Source of the DNA: an uncultured Colwellia sp.
GTDB lineage: Bacteria > Pseudomonadota > Gammaproteobacteria > Enterobacterales > Alteromonadaceae
Assembly: GCA_913062815.1 (NCBI GenBank)
Contig: CAJXWZ010000021.1
Span: 32,036-96,035, forward strand
Direction: 5' to 3'
Length of the DNA: 64,000 nt
Shown here: positions 1 to 8,341 of the stretch, in pieces
Layout: each line of letters begins with the position of its first letter
Position numbering within the stretch: the stretch's first letter is position 1
Notes under the pieces: model-generated
What the model saw: the letters and a program-made list of their open reading frames with translations, nothing else
Database searches by the model: none
What the model was told of the DNA's origin: nothing
Translations under genes and position numbers: made by a program

Positions 1-410
1 CTGCTATTATTCAATATATTGCTGATCAAGTACCTGAAAAACAACTTGCGCCTGCTAATGGAACATTTGAACGTTATCAACTACAACAACAATTAAATTT
101 CATCTCAACTGAATTACATAAAGGGTTAGGCGGATTATTTAATCCTGCGTTTACATCTGATACTCAAGAAATATTTAAAGACAATTTTTCTCGTCGTTTA
201 GATATACTTGTCCCTAAATTAGCGGATGATAATTACCTTTTAGGTGCTCAATTTAGTGTAGCCGATGCTTATTTATTTACCGTTTTAAGTTGGTGCCCTA
301 TGGTTGGTTTTGATCTCACTAAATGGCCAGACTTAATATCCTATCAGCAGAGAATTGCAAAACGTCCTTCCGTGCAAAAAGCATTAAAAGAAGAAGGTTT
401 GACAGATTAA
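1..410 (+). CDS. gstA: glutathione S-transferase, GstA-like (C-terminal part)
   Basis: The reading frame is open from the window edge (first full codon at base 3) and stops at 408-410, so about 135 C-terminal residues are visible. It holds the all-alpha C-terminal domain of a cytosolic glutathione transferase. Recognisable pieces in order are AIIQYIADQVPEKQL (end of the thioredoxin-fold domain), NFISTELHKG, and the N-capping box FSVADAYLFTVLSW, followed by the usual RPSVQKALKEEGL tail. The wording is very close to enterobacterial GstA. The enzyme would conjugate glutathione to electrophiles in the cytoplasm. The N-terminal, glutathione-binding half lies outside the window. The downstream drug exporter begins 126 bp later, so co-transcription is possible but not shown. 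Confidence 0.9.
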   Translation, partial: AIIQYIADQVPEKQLAPANGTFERYQLQQQLNFISTELHKGLGGLFNPAFTSDTQEIFKDNFSRRLDILVPKLADDNYLLGAQFSVADAYLFTVLSWCPMVGFDLTKWPDLISYQQRIAKRPSVQKALKEEGLTD

Positions 411-536
411 TTAATCTAAAGTCTATCAAGGATTTATTTATAAAAACAAGCTTGGTCGCAGTCATTTGCGGTCGAGTTGTTTTATTAATTAAGGTAAATG
501 GTACAAGTATTAGCTGCTATAAATACTAAACAATAA

Positions 537-1730
537 ATGAAATCAAAAAATAAAGCGCAACACTCACACTTAACCATCATTGCAGCACTATTGGCAATGA
601 TAGGACCTTTCACTATAGATGCTTATTTGCCTGCTTTCCCAAGTATTGAGGCAAGTTTCAATATCAGCCGAACTATGTTGGCTCAAAGTCTGGGAATTTA
701 TCTTATAGCATTTGCACTTTCAACGCTTTTTTGGGGACCGTTAGCAGATAGATTAGGTCGTCGATTTGTAATTTTAGTCAGTTTATCTATCTACGCTATT
801 GCCTCTATTGCCTGTGCTATGACGGAAAGTTACTCTGGTTTTTTAATCATGAGGACGTTACAAGGTTTGGCTGCTAGTGGCGGTTTAATTGCTGGTCGAG
901 CAATGATCCGAGACAAACATAATGCTGCCGAAGCACACCGTGCAATGGCTCAAGTAACCTTGTTGTTTGCTATCGCACCCGCTATTGCTCCTATTCTTGG
1001 CGGCTGGTTACAAAGTCAGTTTGGTTGGAGAAGTATTTTTTGGTTTTTAAGTGGCTTTGCCGCTTTCTTGATATTACTAGTTTCTTTTATTGATGAAACG
1101 TTAGCAGATGAGCATCGCCAATCATTCCACCCCGCTTCTGTATTGAAAGTGTATGTACGCACTTTAATGCATCGTCGTTTTCTGACTTTAATTTTTAGCT
1201 TATCGTTCACTTTTGTAGGATTATTTCTCTATATTGCAGGTGCGCCTACCATTATTTATGATTTTTTAGGGCTGGGAAGTGATGATTTTGCACTTCAATT
1301 TATACCCATGGTAGCGGGCATGATGCTGGGAGCATATTTATCCAGTCAACTAGCCCATCGCTGGCCAATGGTTAAAATAGTCACCTTGGGTTTTATTGTC
1401 ATGATGATGGCGGTATTGTTCAATTTGTTACAAGCTATTTATTTGGATATTTCCATTATTACCGTTATTGCTCCATTAGTTATTTATGCCGTTGGACTTT
1501 CATTAGTGATGCCTGCGATTACCATATTGGCCTTAGATTGTTTCCCTCAGCACCGAGGGACGGCAGCCTCATTGCAGGGTTTTTTCCAAATGTTAATGAC
1601 GGCTGGAGTTGCAAGTATTGCTATCCCTTTATTACATTCACAACTTATCTATTTTTCACTTGGGCAAGCACTCTCTTTAATATTAGCTTTTATGTTTTGG
1701 CGTTTTGCTAAAATGCCCTTAAAGTTATAA
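537..1730 (+). CDS. Bcr/CflA-family drug resistance MFS transporter
   Basis: This 397-residue protein has 12 predicted membrane segments and belongs to the major facilitator superfamily, DHA1 branch. Diagnostic motifs are GPFTIDAYLPAFPSIE at the first helix, the motif A loop WGPLADRLGRRFV after helix 2, RTLQGLAASGGLIAGRAMIRD in helices 4-5 (motif C region), and LFAIAPAIAPILGGWL. These are typical of Bcr/CflA proton-driven exporters of bicyclomycin, chloramphenicol and related compounds. It acts in the inner membrane. The actual substrate cannot be told from sequence. It stands alone between the GST fragment and azlCD, with a gap of about 120 bp on each side. Confidence 0.9.
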   Translation: MKSKNKAQHSHLTIIAALLAMIGPFTIDAYLPAFPSIEASFNISRTMLAQSLGIYLIAFALSTLFWGPLADRLGRRFVILVSLSIYAIASIACAMTESYSGFLIMRTLQGLAASGGLIAGRAMIRDKHNAAEAHRAMAQVTLLFAIAPAIAPILGGWLQSQFGWRSIFWFLSGFAAFLILLVSFIDETLADEHRQSFHPASVLKVYVRTLMHRRFLTLIFSLSFTFVGLFLYIAGAPTIIYDFLGLGSDDFALQFIPMVAGMMLGAYLSSQLAHRWPMVKIVTLGFIVMMMAVLFNLLQAIYLDISIITVIAPLVIYAVGLSLVMPAITILALDCFPQHRGTAASLQGFFQMLMTAGVASIAIPLLHSQLIYFSLGQALSLILAFMFWRFAKMPLKL

Positions 1731-1853
1731 CAGTAACTATTACAATGAACTAAATTGTCTTACAATACTTCTGAGGTGGTTCATATATGTATAGTATTAA
1801 TCAAAATACACTATTTTCACAAAATGAACGTTATTATAAAGGGATCATAATTC

Positions 1854-2591
1854 TTGACTAAAAAATACATCTATTCGAAAGTTGTAAAGAAAGGTTTTAT
1901 AGATATCTTACCCCTTAATTTAGCGGTGATCCCTTGGGGGATACTTTGCGGTTCATTGGCAATTCAACATGGGTTTTCTATTTTTGAGGCATTACTCATG
2001 CCGTCATTAGTTTTTGCAGGTGCTGTGCAATTAGTAGTAACAGAGTTAATTGCTAATAATACACCACTAACGACCATTTTATTTACTACATTAATTATTA
2101 GTTCTCGCCATTTTCTTTATGGTTTAGCATTAAAAAGAAGGTTTAATAATGTTCCTGGGCATTACCGTGTAAGTATTGCTTTCTTATTAACGGATGAGTT
2201 ATTTGCTTTATCTACTCATCGCAAAGCATTTCAGGGGAAATTACGCTTACTCTATGCGATTTTTACAGGTAGTTTTTTTTATTTTAACTGGTTGATATGG
2301 AATATTATAGGTATAGTTGCAGGCAGTTATTTACCCGACTTAACTACATTAGGATTAGATTTTGCTATAGCAGTAACTTTCATTGCACTTGTTATTCCAA
2401 CCATCAATAACATACCTACATTTATTACTGTGATGGTTGCAGGCGTTTGTTCTATTTATTTTAAAATTAATCATTGGCAACTAGATTTGGTGATTTCTTC
2501 TGTTATAGCTATGTCTTGTGGTTATTTATCTTATCGCCTGATAGAGAAAAAAATCAACAAAAAAACACGGGATAAGGGAAGTGTAAAATGA
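1854..2591 (+). CDS. azlC: AzlC family branched-chain amino acid exporter, large subunit
   Basis: The 245-residue AzlC-like membrane protein opens with a TTG codon. Family features are LPLNLAVIPWGILCGSLAIQHGFS near the N-terminus, the conserved segment FAGAVQLVVTELIANN, and SRHFLYGLALKRRF in the middle, set among about six hydrophobic helices. AzlC pairs with the small protein AzlD to export branched-chain amino acids or analogues across the inner membrane. The next gene, azlD, overlaps its stop by 4 nt (ATGA), so the two are translationally coupled. About 120 bp of AT-rich DNA upstream should hold the promoter. No Lrp-type regulator lies alongside. Confidence 0.88.
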   Translation: MTKKYIYSKVVKKGFIDILPLNLAVIPWGILCGSLAIQHGFSIFEALLMPSLVFAGAVQLVVTELIANNTPLTTILFTTLIISSRHFLYGLALKRRFNNVPGHYRVSIAFLLTDELFALSTHRKAFQGKLRLLYAIFTGSFFYFNWLIWNIIGIVAGSYLPDLTTLGLDFAIAVTFIALVIPTINNIPTFITVMVAGVCSIYFKINHWQLDLVISSVIAMSCGYLSYRLIEKKINKKTRDKGSVK

Positions 2592-2911
2592 AAATCGTTA
2601 CAATCTTATTAATTGCAATGATTACTTTTTTAACTCGTTACTTGTTTTTGCACCCGGGTATTCCTTTGCGCATTGGTGATAAGTTAAGCCAATTTTTAAA
2701 TTTTAGCGGGCCTGCTGTGCTGACTGCTATTTGGGTACCAATCGTATTTTTTCAAAACGACCAAGTAAATCTTACATATAATAACCCTTACCTTATTGCC
2801 GCAAGTATTGCCATCATAGTTTCTATTAAAACAAAAAGTGTTTATTTAACCTTAGCCATTAGCGGATTTGTTTTTATTTTATTAAGAGTTTTTATACCGG
2901 CGACCAGTTAG
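2588..2911 (+). CDS. azlD: AzlD family branched-chain amino acid exporter, small subunit
   Basis: A 107-residue hydrophobic protein with three to four membrane segments. The AzlD signature FLTRYLFLHPGIPLRIGDKLSQFLNFSGPAVLTAIWVP is nearly complete. It overlaps azlC by 4 nt (ATGA), which fits the obligate AzlC/AzlD pairing. The length matches the family. The stop codon is followed within about 20 bp by the decayed dioxygenase remnant on the other strand, so any transcription terminator must be compact; none is obvious by eye. Confidence 0.88.
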   Translation: MKIVTILLIAMITFLTRYLFLHPGIPLRIGDKLSQFLNFSGPAVLTAIWVPIVFFQNDQVNLTYNNPYLIAASIAIIVSIKTKSVYLTLAISGFVFILLRVFIPATS

Positions 2912-2932
2912 ATTTCGTGATTTAAGAGAGAA

Positions 2933-3068
2933 TTAGAATCTACCAAAGATAAGCACTCGTTTTTTTCCTAAAACCTTGCCATTAAACACTAGCTTAGCCG
3001 CTGAGTTACAAATACCATAACAAACATGCAGTGGTAATAAGTGTTCTTCTCTAAGATGTAAATTAATG
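2933..3068 (-). pseudogene. LigB/DODA-type extradiol dioxygenase, C-terminal remnant
   Basis: Read on the minus strand from the IS66 edge, this encodes NLHLREEHLLPLHVCYG, then about 25 more residues ending VLIFGRF and a stop at 2933-2935. EEHLLPLHV is the hallmark C-terminal motif of class III (LigB, 4,5-DOPA-type) extradiol dioxygenases. The matching N-terminus is at 5461-5679, on the far side of the IS66 element. The roughly 130-150 residues that normally lie between the two parts are absent from both fragments, and the two frames do not join. The gene therefore already carried an internal deletion before the element landed. Confidence 0.8.
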
Positions 3069-3090
3069 GTAAGCGTATAGGGAACTTCAC

Positions 3091-4629
3091 CTAGCTACGT
3101 TCAATATTCCATGGTAGCAGCGGTTCAATATTAGTTGGTTGCTCGGCAATATGCTGCAAGCATTTTGAGATATAATCATGCACAACAAGGCCATTGGCCT
3201 TAGCGGTTTCAACAAGACTATAGAGAATAGCACTCGCACGAGCACCGTTGCAGGTATTTGAAAACAGCCATGCCTTGCGCCCAATAACAAACGGTTTTAT
3301 TGCGCGTTCGGCTCTATTGTTATCAATAGATAATCTGCCATCTTCAAGGTAGCGCTGGAATTTATCAAACTGATTTAAGCTGTAACTTATTGCCTCCCCA
3401 AGTTTACTTTTGGGTGGAATTTTATCTTTGTGTTTTATTAGCCAGTGATGGAGTTCTTTTACGATTGGCTTAGCGTGTGATTGCCGGATGTTGAACTTTT
3501 CTTCTATCGGCTTTTCTTTGATACGTTGTTCAATACCATAAAGCTTACCGATTAAATTCAAGACCACATCGACTTTTCCTGTGTTTTTTTTTGCTTGTAT
3601 CTTTTTCGCATCAACAAACTTACGACGAATATGCGCAAGACAGGCAACTAATTTGGCTTCTGTTAGCCCATAAGCTTTATACCCATCAACATGCATATAA
3701 CCTTGGTAGCCATCAAGAAAGTCAATCGCACATTGTGCTGCGCGGCTGTTATGATAGTCGTATAAAACGATGTTGGTTTTTTCACTTGTTCTATCACTGC
3801 CGCAGCAATACACCCACATATAACTGGTCGCTTTTTCTGCCTTGATGACTTTCAAGGGCGTTTCATCTGCATGAATCGCAGGCTCTGCCAGTAAACGCTC
3901 TTTCAAGCGCATATAAAGCGGCTCAAGTAATTGAGCACTGCGCAGCATCCAGCTCGACATCGTTTGACGACTTAATTCAATGCCAATATCGCTAAACATC
4001 GTTTCTTGGCGGTATAACGGTAAGCCAAACTGGTATTTACACGAGATGATTTGGCTGAGTAAGCTGGGCGTCGCAATACTTTTTGGTATCGGTGTTGCTG
4101 GCATTAAGGCGGTTTTTACTACACTTTCAATCCCATTATGCTCACATTGGCGGCAAGTATATTTGGGGCGAATCGTTTTAATCACGTTGATATGAGCGGG
4201 CACAAATTCTAGTGCTTCACTGCTGCTTTCTCCCATTTTATGCAACGGGCTTTGGCAGCAATCACAGACTTTATCGCTTTCATCGATATCTACAATTACA
4301 TCGACACGCGGCAACACTGCGGGTAATGGTTTCCGCTTTGGCTTCGTTTTTGTTGTCGCGTCAGAGTGTGGAGCGCCCAGAAGCTTTTTGTCGTGTTCAT
4401 CAAGCACTAATTCTGCTTCATTGAATACTTCATCAGCACCAGGCATTTTCTCTGACTTTTTACCGTGTTCGTTGGCAAGCTTGAGATTATAGCGCTCAAG
4501 TAATTGTTGATAAGCGACGTCTTTTTCTGCTAACTCTACTTCTTTTTGAATAACAACTTGCTGCAACTCAAGCAGCATTTTCTTAAGTTGTTCAGGGTCA
4601 TTGGGGAGTGAGTTTGCATTAAATTTCAT
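3091..4629 (-). CDS. tnpC: IS66 family transposase TnpC
   Basis: A 512-residue IS66 transposase with the full domain order. A coiled-coil N-terminus (LKKMLLELQQVVIQKEVELAEKD) leads into a zinc-finger-like segment with CDCCQSPLHKMG and CRQCEHNG. The DDE core has DETPLKV, HVDGYKAYG and the C-terminal NNRAERAIKPFVIGRKAWLFSNT, which supplies the last acidic residue. A small IS66 C-terminal helix domain ends LLPWNIER. It would catalyse cut-and-join of its own element. The stop lies about 20 bp from the inverted repeat. No frame damage is seen. Confidence 0.95.
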   Translation of the reverse strand: MKFNANSLPNDPEQLKKMLLELQQVVIQKEVELAEKDVAYQQLLERYNLKLANEHGKKSEKMPGADEVFNEAELVLDEHDKKLLGAPHSDATTKTKPKRKPLPAVLPRVDVIVDIDESDKVCDCCQSPLHKMGESSSEALEFVPAHINVIKTIRPKYTCRQCEHNGIESVVKTALMPATPIPKSIATPSLLSQIISCKYQFGLPLYRQETMFSDIGIELSRQTMSSWMLRSAQLLEPLYMRLKERLLAEPAIHADETPLKVIKAEKATSYMWVYCCGSDRTSEKTNIVLYDYHNSRAAQCAIDFLDGYQGYMHVDGYKAYGLTEAKLVACLAHIRRKFVDAKKIQAKKNTGKVDVVLNLIGKLYGIEQRIKEKPIEEKFNIRQSHAKPIVKELHHWLIKHKDKIPPKSKLGEAISYSLNQFDKFQRYLEDGRLSIDNNRAERAIKPFVIGRKAWLFSNTCNGARASAILYSLVETAKANGLVVHDYISKCLQHIAEQPTNIEPLLPWNIERS

Positions 4630-4736
4630 CCGGTTATTTTAACAAAAAGTTCAACCTAATACTGCTTTTGACCGTAATGAAGACAAGGGCTTGTGTCAAT
4701 GATCGTTGACTTCAAATCAAGTTCAATACAGCTCAA

Positions 4737-5084
4737 TTAGATCATCGACTGATAATGTAATTCTTGGTGACCAAGGACATCATATCCTGATAATAACCAG
4801 CTGAGTTGCTCAGCGGTTAATGAAAATTCAGTGTCGTTGATATTACTCGGCCATTTGAATTTTTGTTTTTCTAAACGTTTTTGCCAAAGCGCAAAACCTG
4901 TTTTGTCCCAGTACAGTATTTTAAGTTTGTCTTTCGCTTTATTGCAAAAAACGAATAAAGCCCCCGTATAGGCATCACGATTTAGTTCATCTTCAACCAG
5001 TGCCGCAAGGCCATTTATTGCTTTACGAAAATCAACAAAATCCCGATGAAGATAAACCTCTGAAGGGTCAACAAACATCTTCAT
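4737..5084 (-). CDS. tnpB: IS66 family accessory protein TnpB
   Basis: A 115-residue IS66 Orf2-like protein. The family signature runs VYLHRDFVDFRKAINGLAALVEDEL, then GALFVFCNKAKDKLKILYWDKTGFALWQKRLEKQKFKWP. It is needed together with TnpA and TnpC for IS66 transposition, but its biochemical role is not settled. It overlaps tnpA by 4 nt (start within ATGA), so the two are translationally coupled. A gap of 107 bp separates it from tnpC. Confidence 0.93.
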   Translation of the reverse strand: MKMFVDPSEVYLHRDFVDFRKAINGLAALVEDELNRDAYTGALFVFCNKAKDKLKILYWDKTGFALWQKRLEKQKFKWPSNINDTEFSLTAEQLSWLLSGYDVLGHQELHYQSMI

Positions 5085-5380
5085 AAAACTAATGCTCGTA
5101 ACAATTGGCTTAGATAGGTGGCAGAAGTTGTACTTGGCAAGCAGACGTTAGCCTTACCCATGGTTAGCGTTATTGAGCCTTGCGCTTCAAGGATTTCCAC
5201 TTGTTGAGTTATTTTGGCGCGAACAAAGTTACCTGACGTCAAACCAAGTTTCTTTTTAACCGCATAAAAGCTCGATGTTGATAACTGCTGTTGTTGGCAA
5301 TAGTCAATGATGGTTAAGCCGCTGGTTTGTTGATCATCAATGATGGTTTGCCATTGTTCTTGGCTACGCGTAATTCTCAT
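5081..5380 (-). CDS. tnpA: IS66 family protein TnpA
   Basis: A 99-residue TnpA protein of IS66. The N-terminus (RSQEQWQTIIDDQQTSGLTIIDYCQQQQLSTSSFYAVKKKLG) forms the helix-turn-helix typical of the family, so it probably binds DNA, possibly the element ends. A GGAGATAAAC stretch just upstream of the ATG provides the ribosome binding site. It is the first gene of the element and lies about 80 bp inside the right inverted repeat. Confidence 0.9.
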   Translation of the reverse strand: MRITRSQEQWQTIIDDQQTSGLTIIDYCQQQQLSTSSFYAVKKKLGLTSGNFVRAKITQQVEILEAQGSITLTMGKANVCLPSTTSATYLSQLLRALVL

Positions 5381-5460
5381 GTTTATCTCCTAAATTAAGT
5401 ATGGAGATAACATATCGGAGATCAAACGCTAACAGCAGGTGCCGTTAGCTATACGCTTAC

Positions 5461-5679
5461 AATTAATGGAGGCTTTTTTCCACTAATAATGGTCACTTCA
5501 TTTTCCTCCCAGTGCGCACTAATAACGAGTATCGCAGAAGGACTCCCTAAATTTGGCGTAATATTATTCAGAAAATTCACCATGCCTAAGTGACCAGTAT
5601 CGCTAAGTAAAGGCAAAAGGCCGCCACCATGAGGAATAAATAATACGCTACTGAGCTGATTGTCTAATAATTTTTTCAT
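5461..5679 (-). pseudogene. LigB/DODA-type extradiol dioxygenase, N-terminal remnant
   Basis: The first 70 or so codons of a class III extradiol dioxygenase remain. They read LFIPHGGGLLPLLSDTGHLGMVNFL, then SAILVISAHWEENEVTIISG, which match the metal-binding N-terminal motifs (PHGGG with its His, and SAHWE) of 4,5-DOPA-like dioxygenases. The frame then enters the IS66 inverted repeat and stops at once. The C-terminal end is at 2933-3068. The gene follows the Qnr-like gene on the same strand at a distance of 38 bp, so it was probably the last gene of that short operon. Confidence 0.82.
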
Positions 5680-5717
5680 CTTTGTTGAGTCCTATTTAAT
5701 TTATTAGGTGCTTATGT

Positions 5718-6374
5718 TTAATCAGGCAATATAAGCAACCCTAAGTTTTCTAATAGTTGCTCTTGTTGCCAGTTGCAAATTTTTACGCCATCAAGTTTTA
5801 CTCGTCTGATATTTAGGCCATTTAATTCTGTATGTGTTAAATCACATCCTTGCAATTGAAATTGTTCCCAAGCATCTTCAGAAAATACACTTCGACTTAA
5901 ATCCGATCCTTTTAGCGAGGCACCTTCTAGGTTTGCTCCAATCCATTTATTTTCAAATAAATCACATTTTTCAATGCGGGCGCTGGCAAAATTGGCATAA
6001 GATAAATTACAACTTGTGATGTAAACGGAGCAAAAGTAAGACAGTCTAGATATTTGATTTTCAAAACGTGTTTTAGCAAAATCAGCCCCTTTTAGATCAC
6101 AAGACCGAAACTCTGCACCTAAGCAATTAGCACCAATAAAGCTAGCCATAGATAGTTGACAGTGCTTAAAACTCGCATCGCGTAAATTAGCATAATCAAA
6201 GGTGGAGCCGTTAATACCTCCTTGTTCAATAAATCTACATTCAATAAATTTAGCATCAGTCAAATCAGATCTATTAAAATTACACTCATAAAATTTACAG
6301 TTTTCAAAATTCATGGTAGATAGATTTTCTTTAGAAAAATCATGTTTTCTAAATGTTTTATTAACGGTTGGCAT
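5718..6374 (-). CDS. qnr: Qnr-like pentapeptide repeat protein
   Basis: From the ATG at 6374 the protein is 218 residues. The frame extends upstream to a TTG, but the ATG start aligns with the QnrS family start (MPTVNKTFRKHDFSKENLS) and has a weak GGAT ribosome site. The whole chain is pentapeptide repeats of the A(D/N)LxF type, forming a right-handed beta helix. Qnr landmarks are KFIECRFIEQGGINGSTFD (loop A region), NCLGAEFRSCDLKGADF, YFCSVYITSCNLSYANF (loop B region), ENKWIGANLEGASLKGSDLSR and the dimerisation tail WQQEQLLENLGLLILPD. Qnr proteins protect DNA gyrase from quinolones. No LexA box is visible upstream. It shares the strand with the TetR gene (38-bp gap), which suggests joint transcription. 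Confidence 0.88.
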   Translation of the reverse strand: MPTVNKTFRKHDFSKENLSTMNFENCKFYECNFNRSDLTDAKFIECRFIEQGGINGSTFDYANLRDASFKHCQLSMASFIGANCLGAEFRSCDLKGADFAKTRFENQISRLSYFCSVYITSCNLSYANFASARIEKCDLFENKWIGANLEGASLKGSDLSRSVFSEDAWEQFQLQGCDLTHTELNGLNIRRVKLDGVKICNWQQEQLLENLGLLILPD

Positions 6375-6412
6375 AATAGGTATATCCAAAAATTGGTTGC
6401 GTAAGTTATCTT

Positions 6413-7033
6413 TTAACAACGATAACCCAACATAAATAGCTCAACACTAGACAATAAATAGGCATCAATATCATTTTGGCTCAATTGATGTTTTGTATTA
6501 AATTCAACTCGTATCCAAATTTCACCTTTTATTAGGCTTAAAAACTGTAACGCAGCAAAACGTGGGTTTTCTATTTTTAAAATTTTTCGTTTATTCAATA
6601 ACTCCATAAATTCAGTAATTCGATTAGTAATTCTTTCAGGGCCAGCCTGAAAAAATAATTCTGATAGTTTAGGGTAGGATTTTGATTCATAAGCACAAAT
6701 TCTATGCACTGCAAGCGCCTCTTTTGAAGTCAGCATGGTTAAAAATCGCTGTGCTAACGTATACAATGCAGTTTTTGGATCAACTAAATCGTCTAACATA
6801 AAATCAACCATGCGATAAGAATCACATCTTTTCTCTATTGCCGCCGTGAATAATTCATCTTTACTGCCAAAATGACTATATACAGTTTGTTTAGAAACTT
6901 CTGCTCGTTGGGCTATAAGATCCATGCTAGTAGCAGCATAACTATTGTTAGTGAATAAATGGGTTGCAGCCTCTAATATTTTTTTGCGCTTTATTTCACT
7001 TTTACTGCGCGTTTTAATCTTCATGTTTTTCAT
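6413..7033 (-). CDS. TetR/AcrR family transcriptional regulator
   Basis: A 206-residue regulator. The N-terminal helix-turn-helix is RKKILEAATHLFTNNSYAATSMDLIAQRAEVSKQTVYSHFGSKDELF, a textbook TetR domain. The C-terminal part (LAQRFLTMLTSKEALAVHRI) resembles AcrR-type ligand domains of efflux regulators. The ATG at 7033 is preferred over the GTG one codon upstream because of an AAGAG ribosome site. It is divergent from the RND efflux operon beginning at 7241. A near-perfect palindrome at 7140-7158 lies between them and is the probable operator, so it most likely represses the pump and itself, with the qnr-like gene downstream. Confidence 0.9.
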   Translation of the reverse strand: MKNMKIKTRSKSEIKRKKILEAATHLFTNNSYAATSMDLIAQRAEVSKQTVYSHFGSKDELFTAAIEKRCDSYRMVDFMLDDLVDPKTALYTLAQRFLTMLTSKEALAVHRICAYESKSYPKLSELFFQAGPERITNRITEFMELLNKRKILKIENPRFAALQFLSLIKGEIWIRVEFNTKHQLSQNDIDAYLLSSVELFMLGYRC

Positions 7034-7139
7034 CACTAGCTCTTCTTATATAGCACTTTAAATTTCTAACTCTGCTTTATTTTTCTACAACATTTAAGCG
7101 TAGTTAATATTTATATATTAAAGCCTATTATACGAAAAT

Positions 7140-7158
7140 AAACTAGACAGTCTAGTTT
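7140..7158. promoter_or_regulatory. TetR-type operator palindrome between tetR and RND genes
   Basis: The sequence AAACTAGACAGTCTAGTTT is an inverted repeat with perfect 9-bp arms around a single central base. It lies in the divergent intergenic region, about 80 bp from the adaptor start and about 105 bp from the tetR start. Size and position fit a TetR dimer site that represses both directions. Binding is inferred from position and symmetry only. Confidence 0.7.
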
Positions 7159-7240
7159 GTTGTTATTAAACTAACCAAACTTAGATTTTTTAGTCTATTT
7201 TATGTTCTTTTTTTCGTATAACAAAACTTTTGAGGATTTT

Positions 7241-8341
7241 ATGTCATTTGTCAGCAAGAAACTTTCACTTTTAATGAGTATAAGTACACTCGTATTATTA
7301 ATAGCCTGTGAAGATGAGAGACCTATATTAAAAACGGAAAAAATTATTCACCCAGCGAAAATATTTCAAGTACAAGCTCCTAATGGTCAAGTTTATCGTA
7401 ACTTTCCTGCTGAAGTAGAAGCGAATGCTACCTCTAAGTTAGCGTTTCGGGTTAACGGGCAAATTATAGATTTTCGTGTGAAAGCAGGTGTTGATATAAA
7501 CAAAGGAGAGTTACTCGCTGTTTTAGATCCTACCGATTTTCAATTACGTGTTGATGACAGAGAGGCTCGTTATCAGTTAGCTAAATCACAGTTTGAACGG
7601 GAACAATTATTATTAGAAAAAAAATTAGTATCACAATCAAAATTTGATGTGGCAAAAGCTAATTTAAGCATTGCTTTAGCAGCATTAAATACAGCGAAAA
7701 CTGAGCTAGAGTACACGCATTTAAATGCACCTTTTAATGGCAGTATTGCTAATGTTATGGTTGAAAAGCATGAAATGATACAAGCTAAGCAACCTGTATT
7801 AACGCTAATTTCACGTGATATGATTGATGTGTCTATTCAAATATCTGAAAATATTATTTCTCGAGTGGATAAAGATACTCTTTATCAACCAACAGTAATT
7901 TTTTATTCACACCCTGAGCATGAGTTTTTAGTTAGTGTAAAGGAATGGGACACGCAAGCAAATTCAAGCACACTTACCTATAAAGTTGTTTTTTCTTTAC
8001 CTACACCTAATGAATTTAGTGTATTACCAGGGATGAGTGCAAACATTCGTATAGATTTATCAAAAGTATTAAAAAATAAGAAAAAACATTTTTTAATACC
8101 CGTTAGTGCAATATTTTCTTCTAATACAACGCCAATTAACACTAACCTTAGTTATGTTTGGTTAGTTAATCCAAAAACATTTACGGTAGCTCAACAGCTA
8201 ATAGTGACTGGAAAAATTACTAAGCAAGGCGTAGAAGTATTAAGCGGTATAAAAGCAGGGGATAAAATTGTGTCTGCTGGCGTGCATTATTTGTCTGAAG
8301 GTATGCAAATTAAAGCATGGAATAGAGAGAAGGGTTTATAA
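7241..8341 (+). CDS. RND efflux periplasmic adaptor (membrane fusion) lipoprotein
   Basis: The start at 7241 is chosen because GAGG sits 5 bp upstream and a clean lipoprotein signal follows: hydrophobic LLMSISTLVLLIA, then Cys23. A longer frame begins at 7202. The 366-residue protein has the HlyD/AcrA order: beta-barrel strand (FPAEVEANATSKLAFRVNGQI), lipoyl half (VKAGVDINKGELLAVLDPTDF), coiled-coil hairpin (about residues 95-150), second lipoyl half (LNAPFNGSIANVMVEKHEMI) and a membrane-proximal barrel (VLPGMSANIRID). It would link the inner-membrane pump to an outer-membrane channel. No channel gene is adjacent. The stop touches the pump's start codon (no gap). Confidence 0.92.
   Translation: MSFVSKKLSLLMSISTLVLLIACEDERPILKTEKIIHPAKIFQVQAPNGQVYRNFPAEVEANATSKLAFRVNGQIIDFRVKAGVDINKGELLAVLDPTDFQLRVDDREARYQLAKSQFEREQLLLEKKLVSQSKFDVAKANLSIALAALNTAKTELEYTHLNAPFNGSIANVMVEKHEMIQAKQPVLTLISRDMIDVSIQISENIISRVDKDTLYQPTVIFYSHPEHEFLVSVKEWDTQANSSTLTYKVVFSLPTPNEFSVLPGMSANIRIDLSKVLKNKKKHFLIPVSAIFSSNTTPINTNLSYVWLVNPKTFTVAQQLIVTGKITKQGVEVLSGIKAGDKIVSAGVHYLSEGMQIKAWNREKGL

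Larger units (their letters stand above)
3069..5460 (-). mobile_element. IS66-family insertion sequence, complete, with 8-bp target duplication
   Basis: A 2392-bp element bounded by imperfect terminal inverted repeats. Both ends start GTAAGCGTATAG (12 identical bases), then match at about 10 of the next 15. The 8-bp direct repeat AATTAATG lies immediately outside both ends (3061-3068 and 5461-5468), as expected for IS66 transposition. Inside are the three standard genes on the minus strand in the order tnpA, tnpB, tnpC, all intact. The element splits a dioxygenase gene that was already damaged. The perfect target duplication and intact genes suggest a recent, possibly still active, insertion. 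Confidence 0.95.

Noticed and set aside
323..529. 68-residue reading frame overlapping the GST end
   Set aside because: Out-of-frame with clear GST coding sequence, no ribosome site and no recognisable features.
6375..6419. 15-residue N-terminal extension of the Qnr-like protein
   Set aside because: It starts with TTG, overlaps tetR and has no counterpart in Qnr; the ATG at 6374 aligns with the family start.
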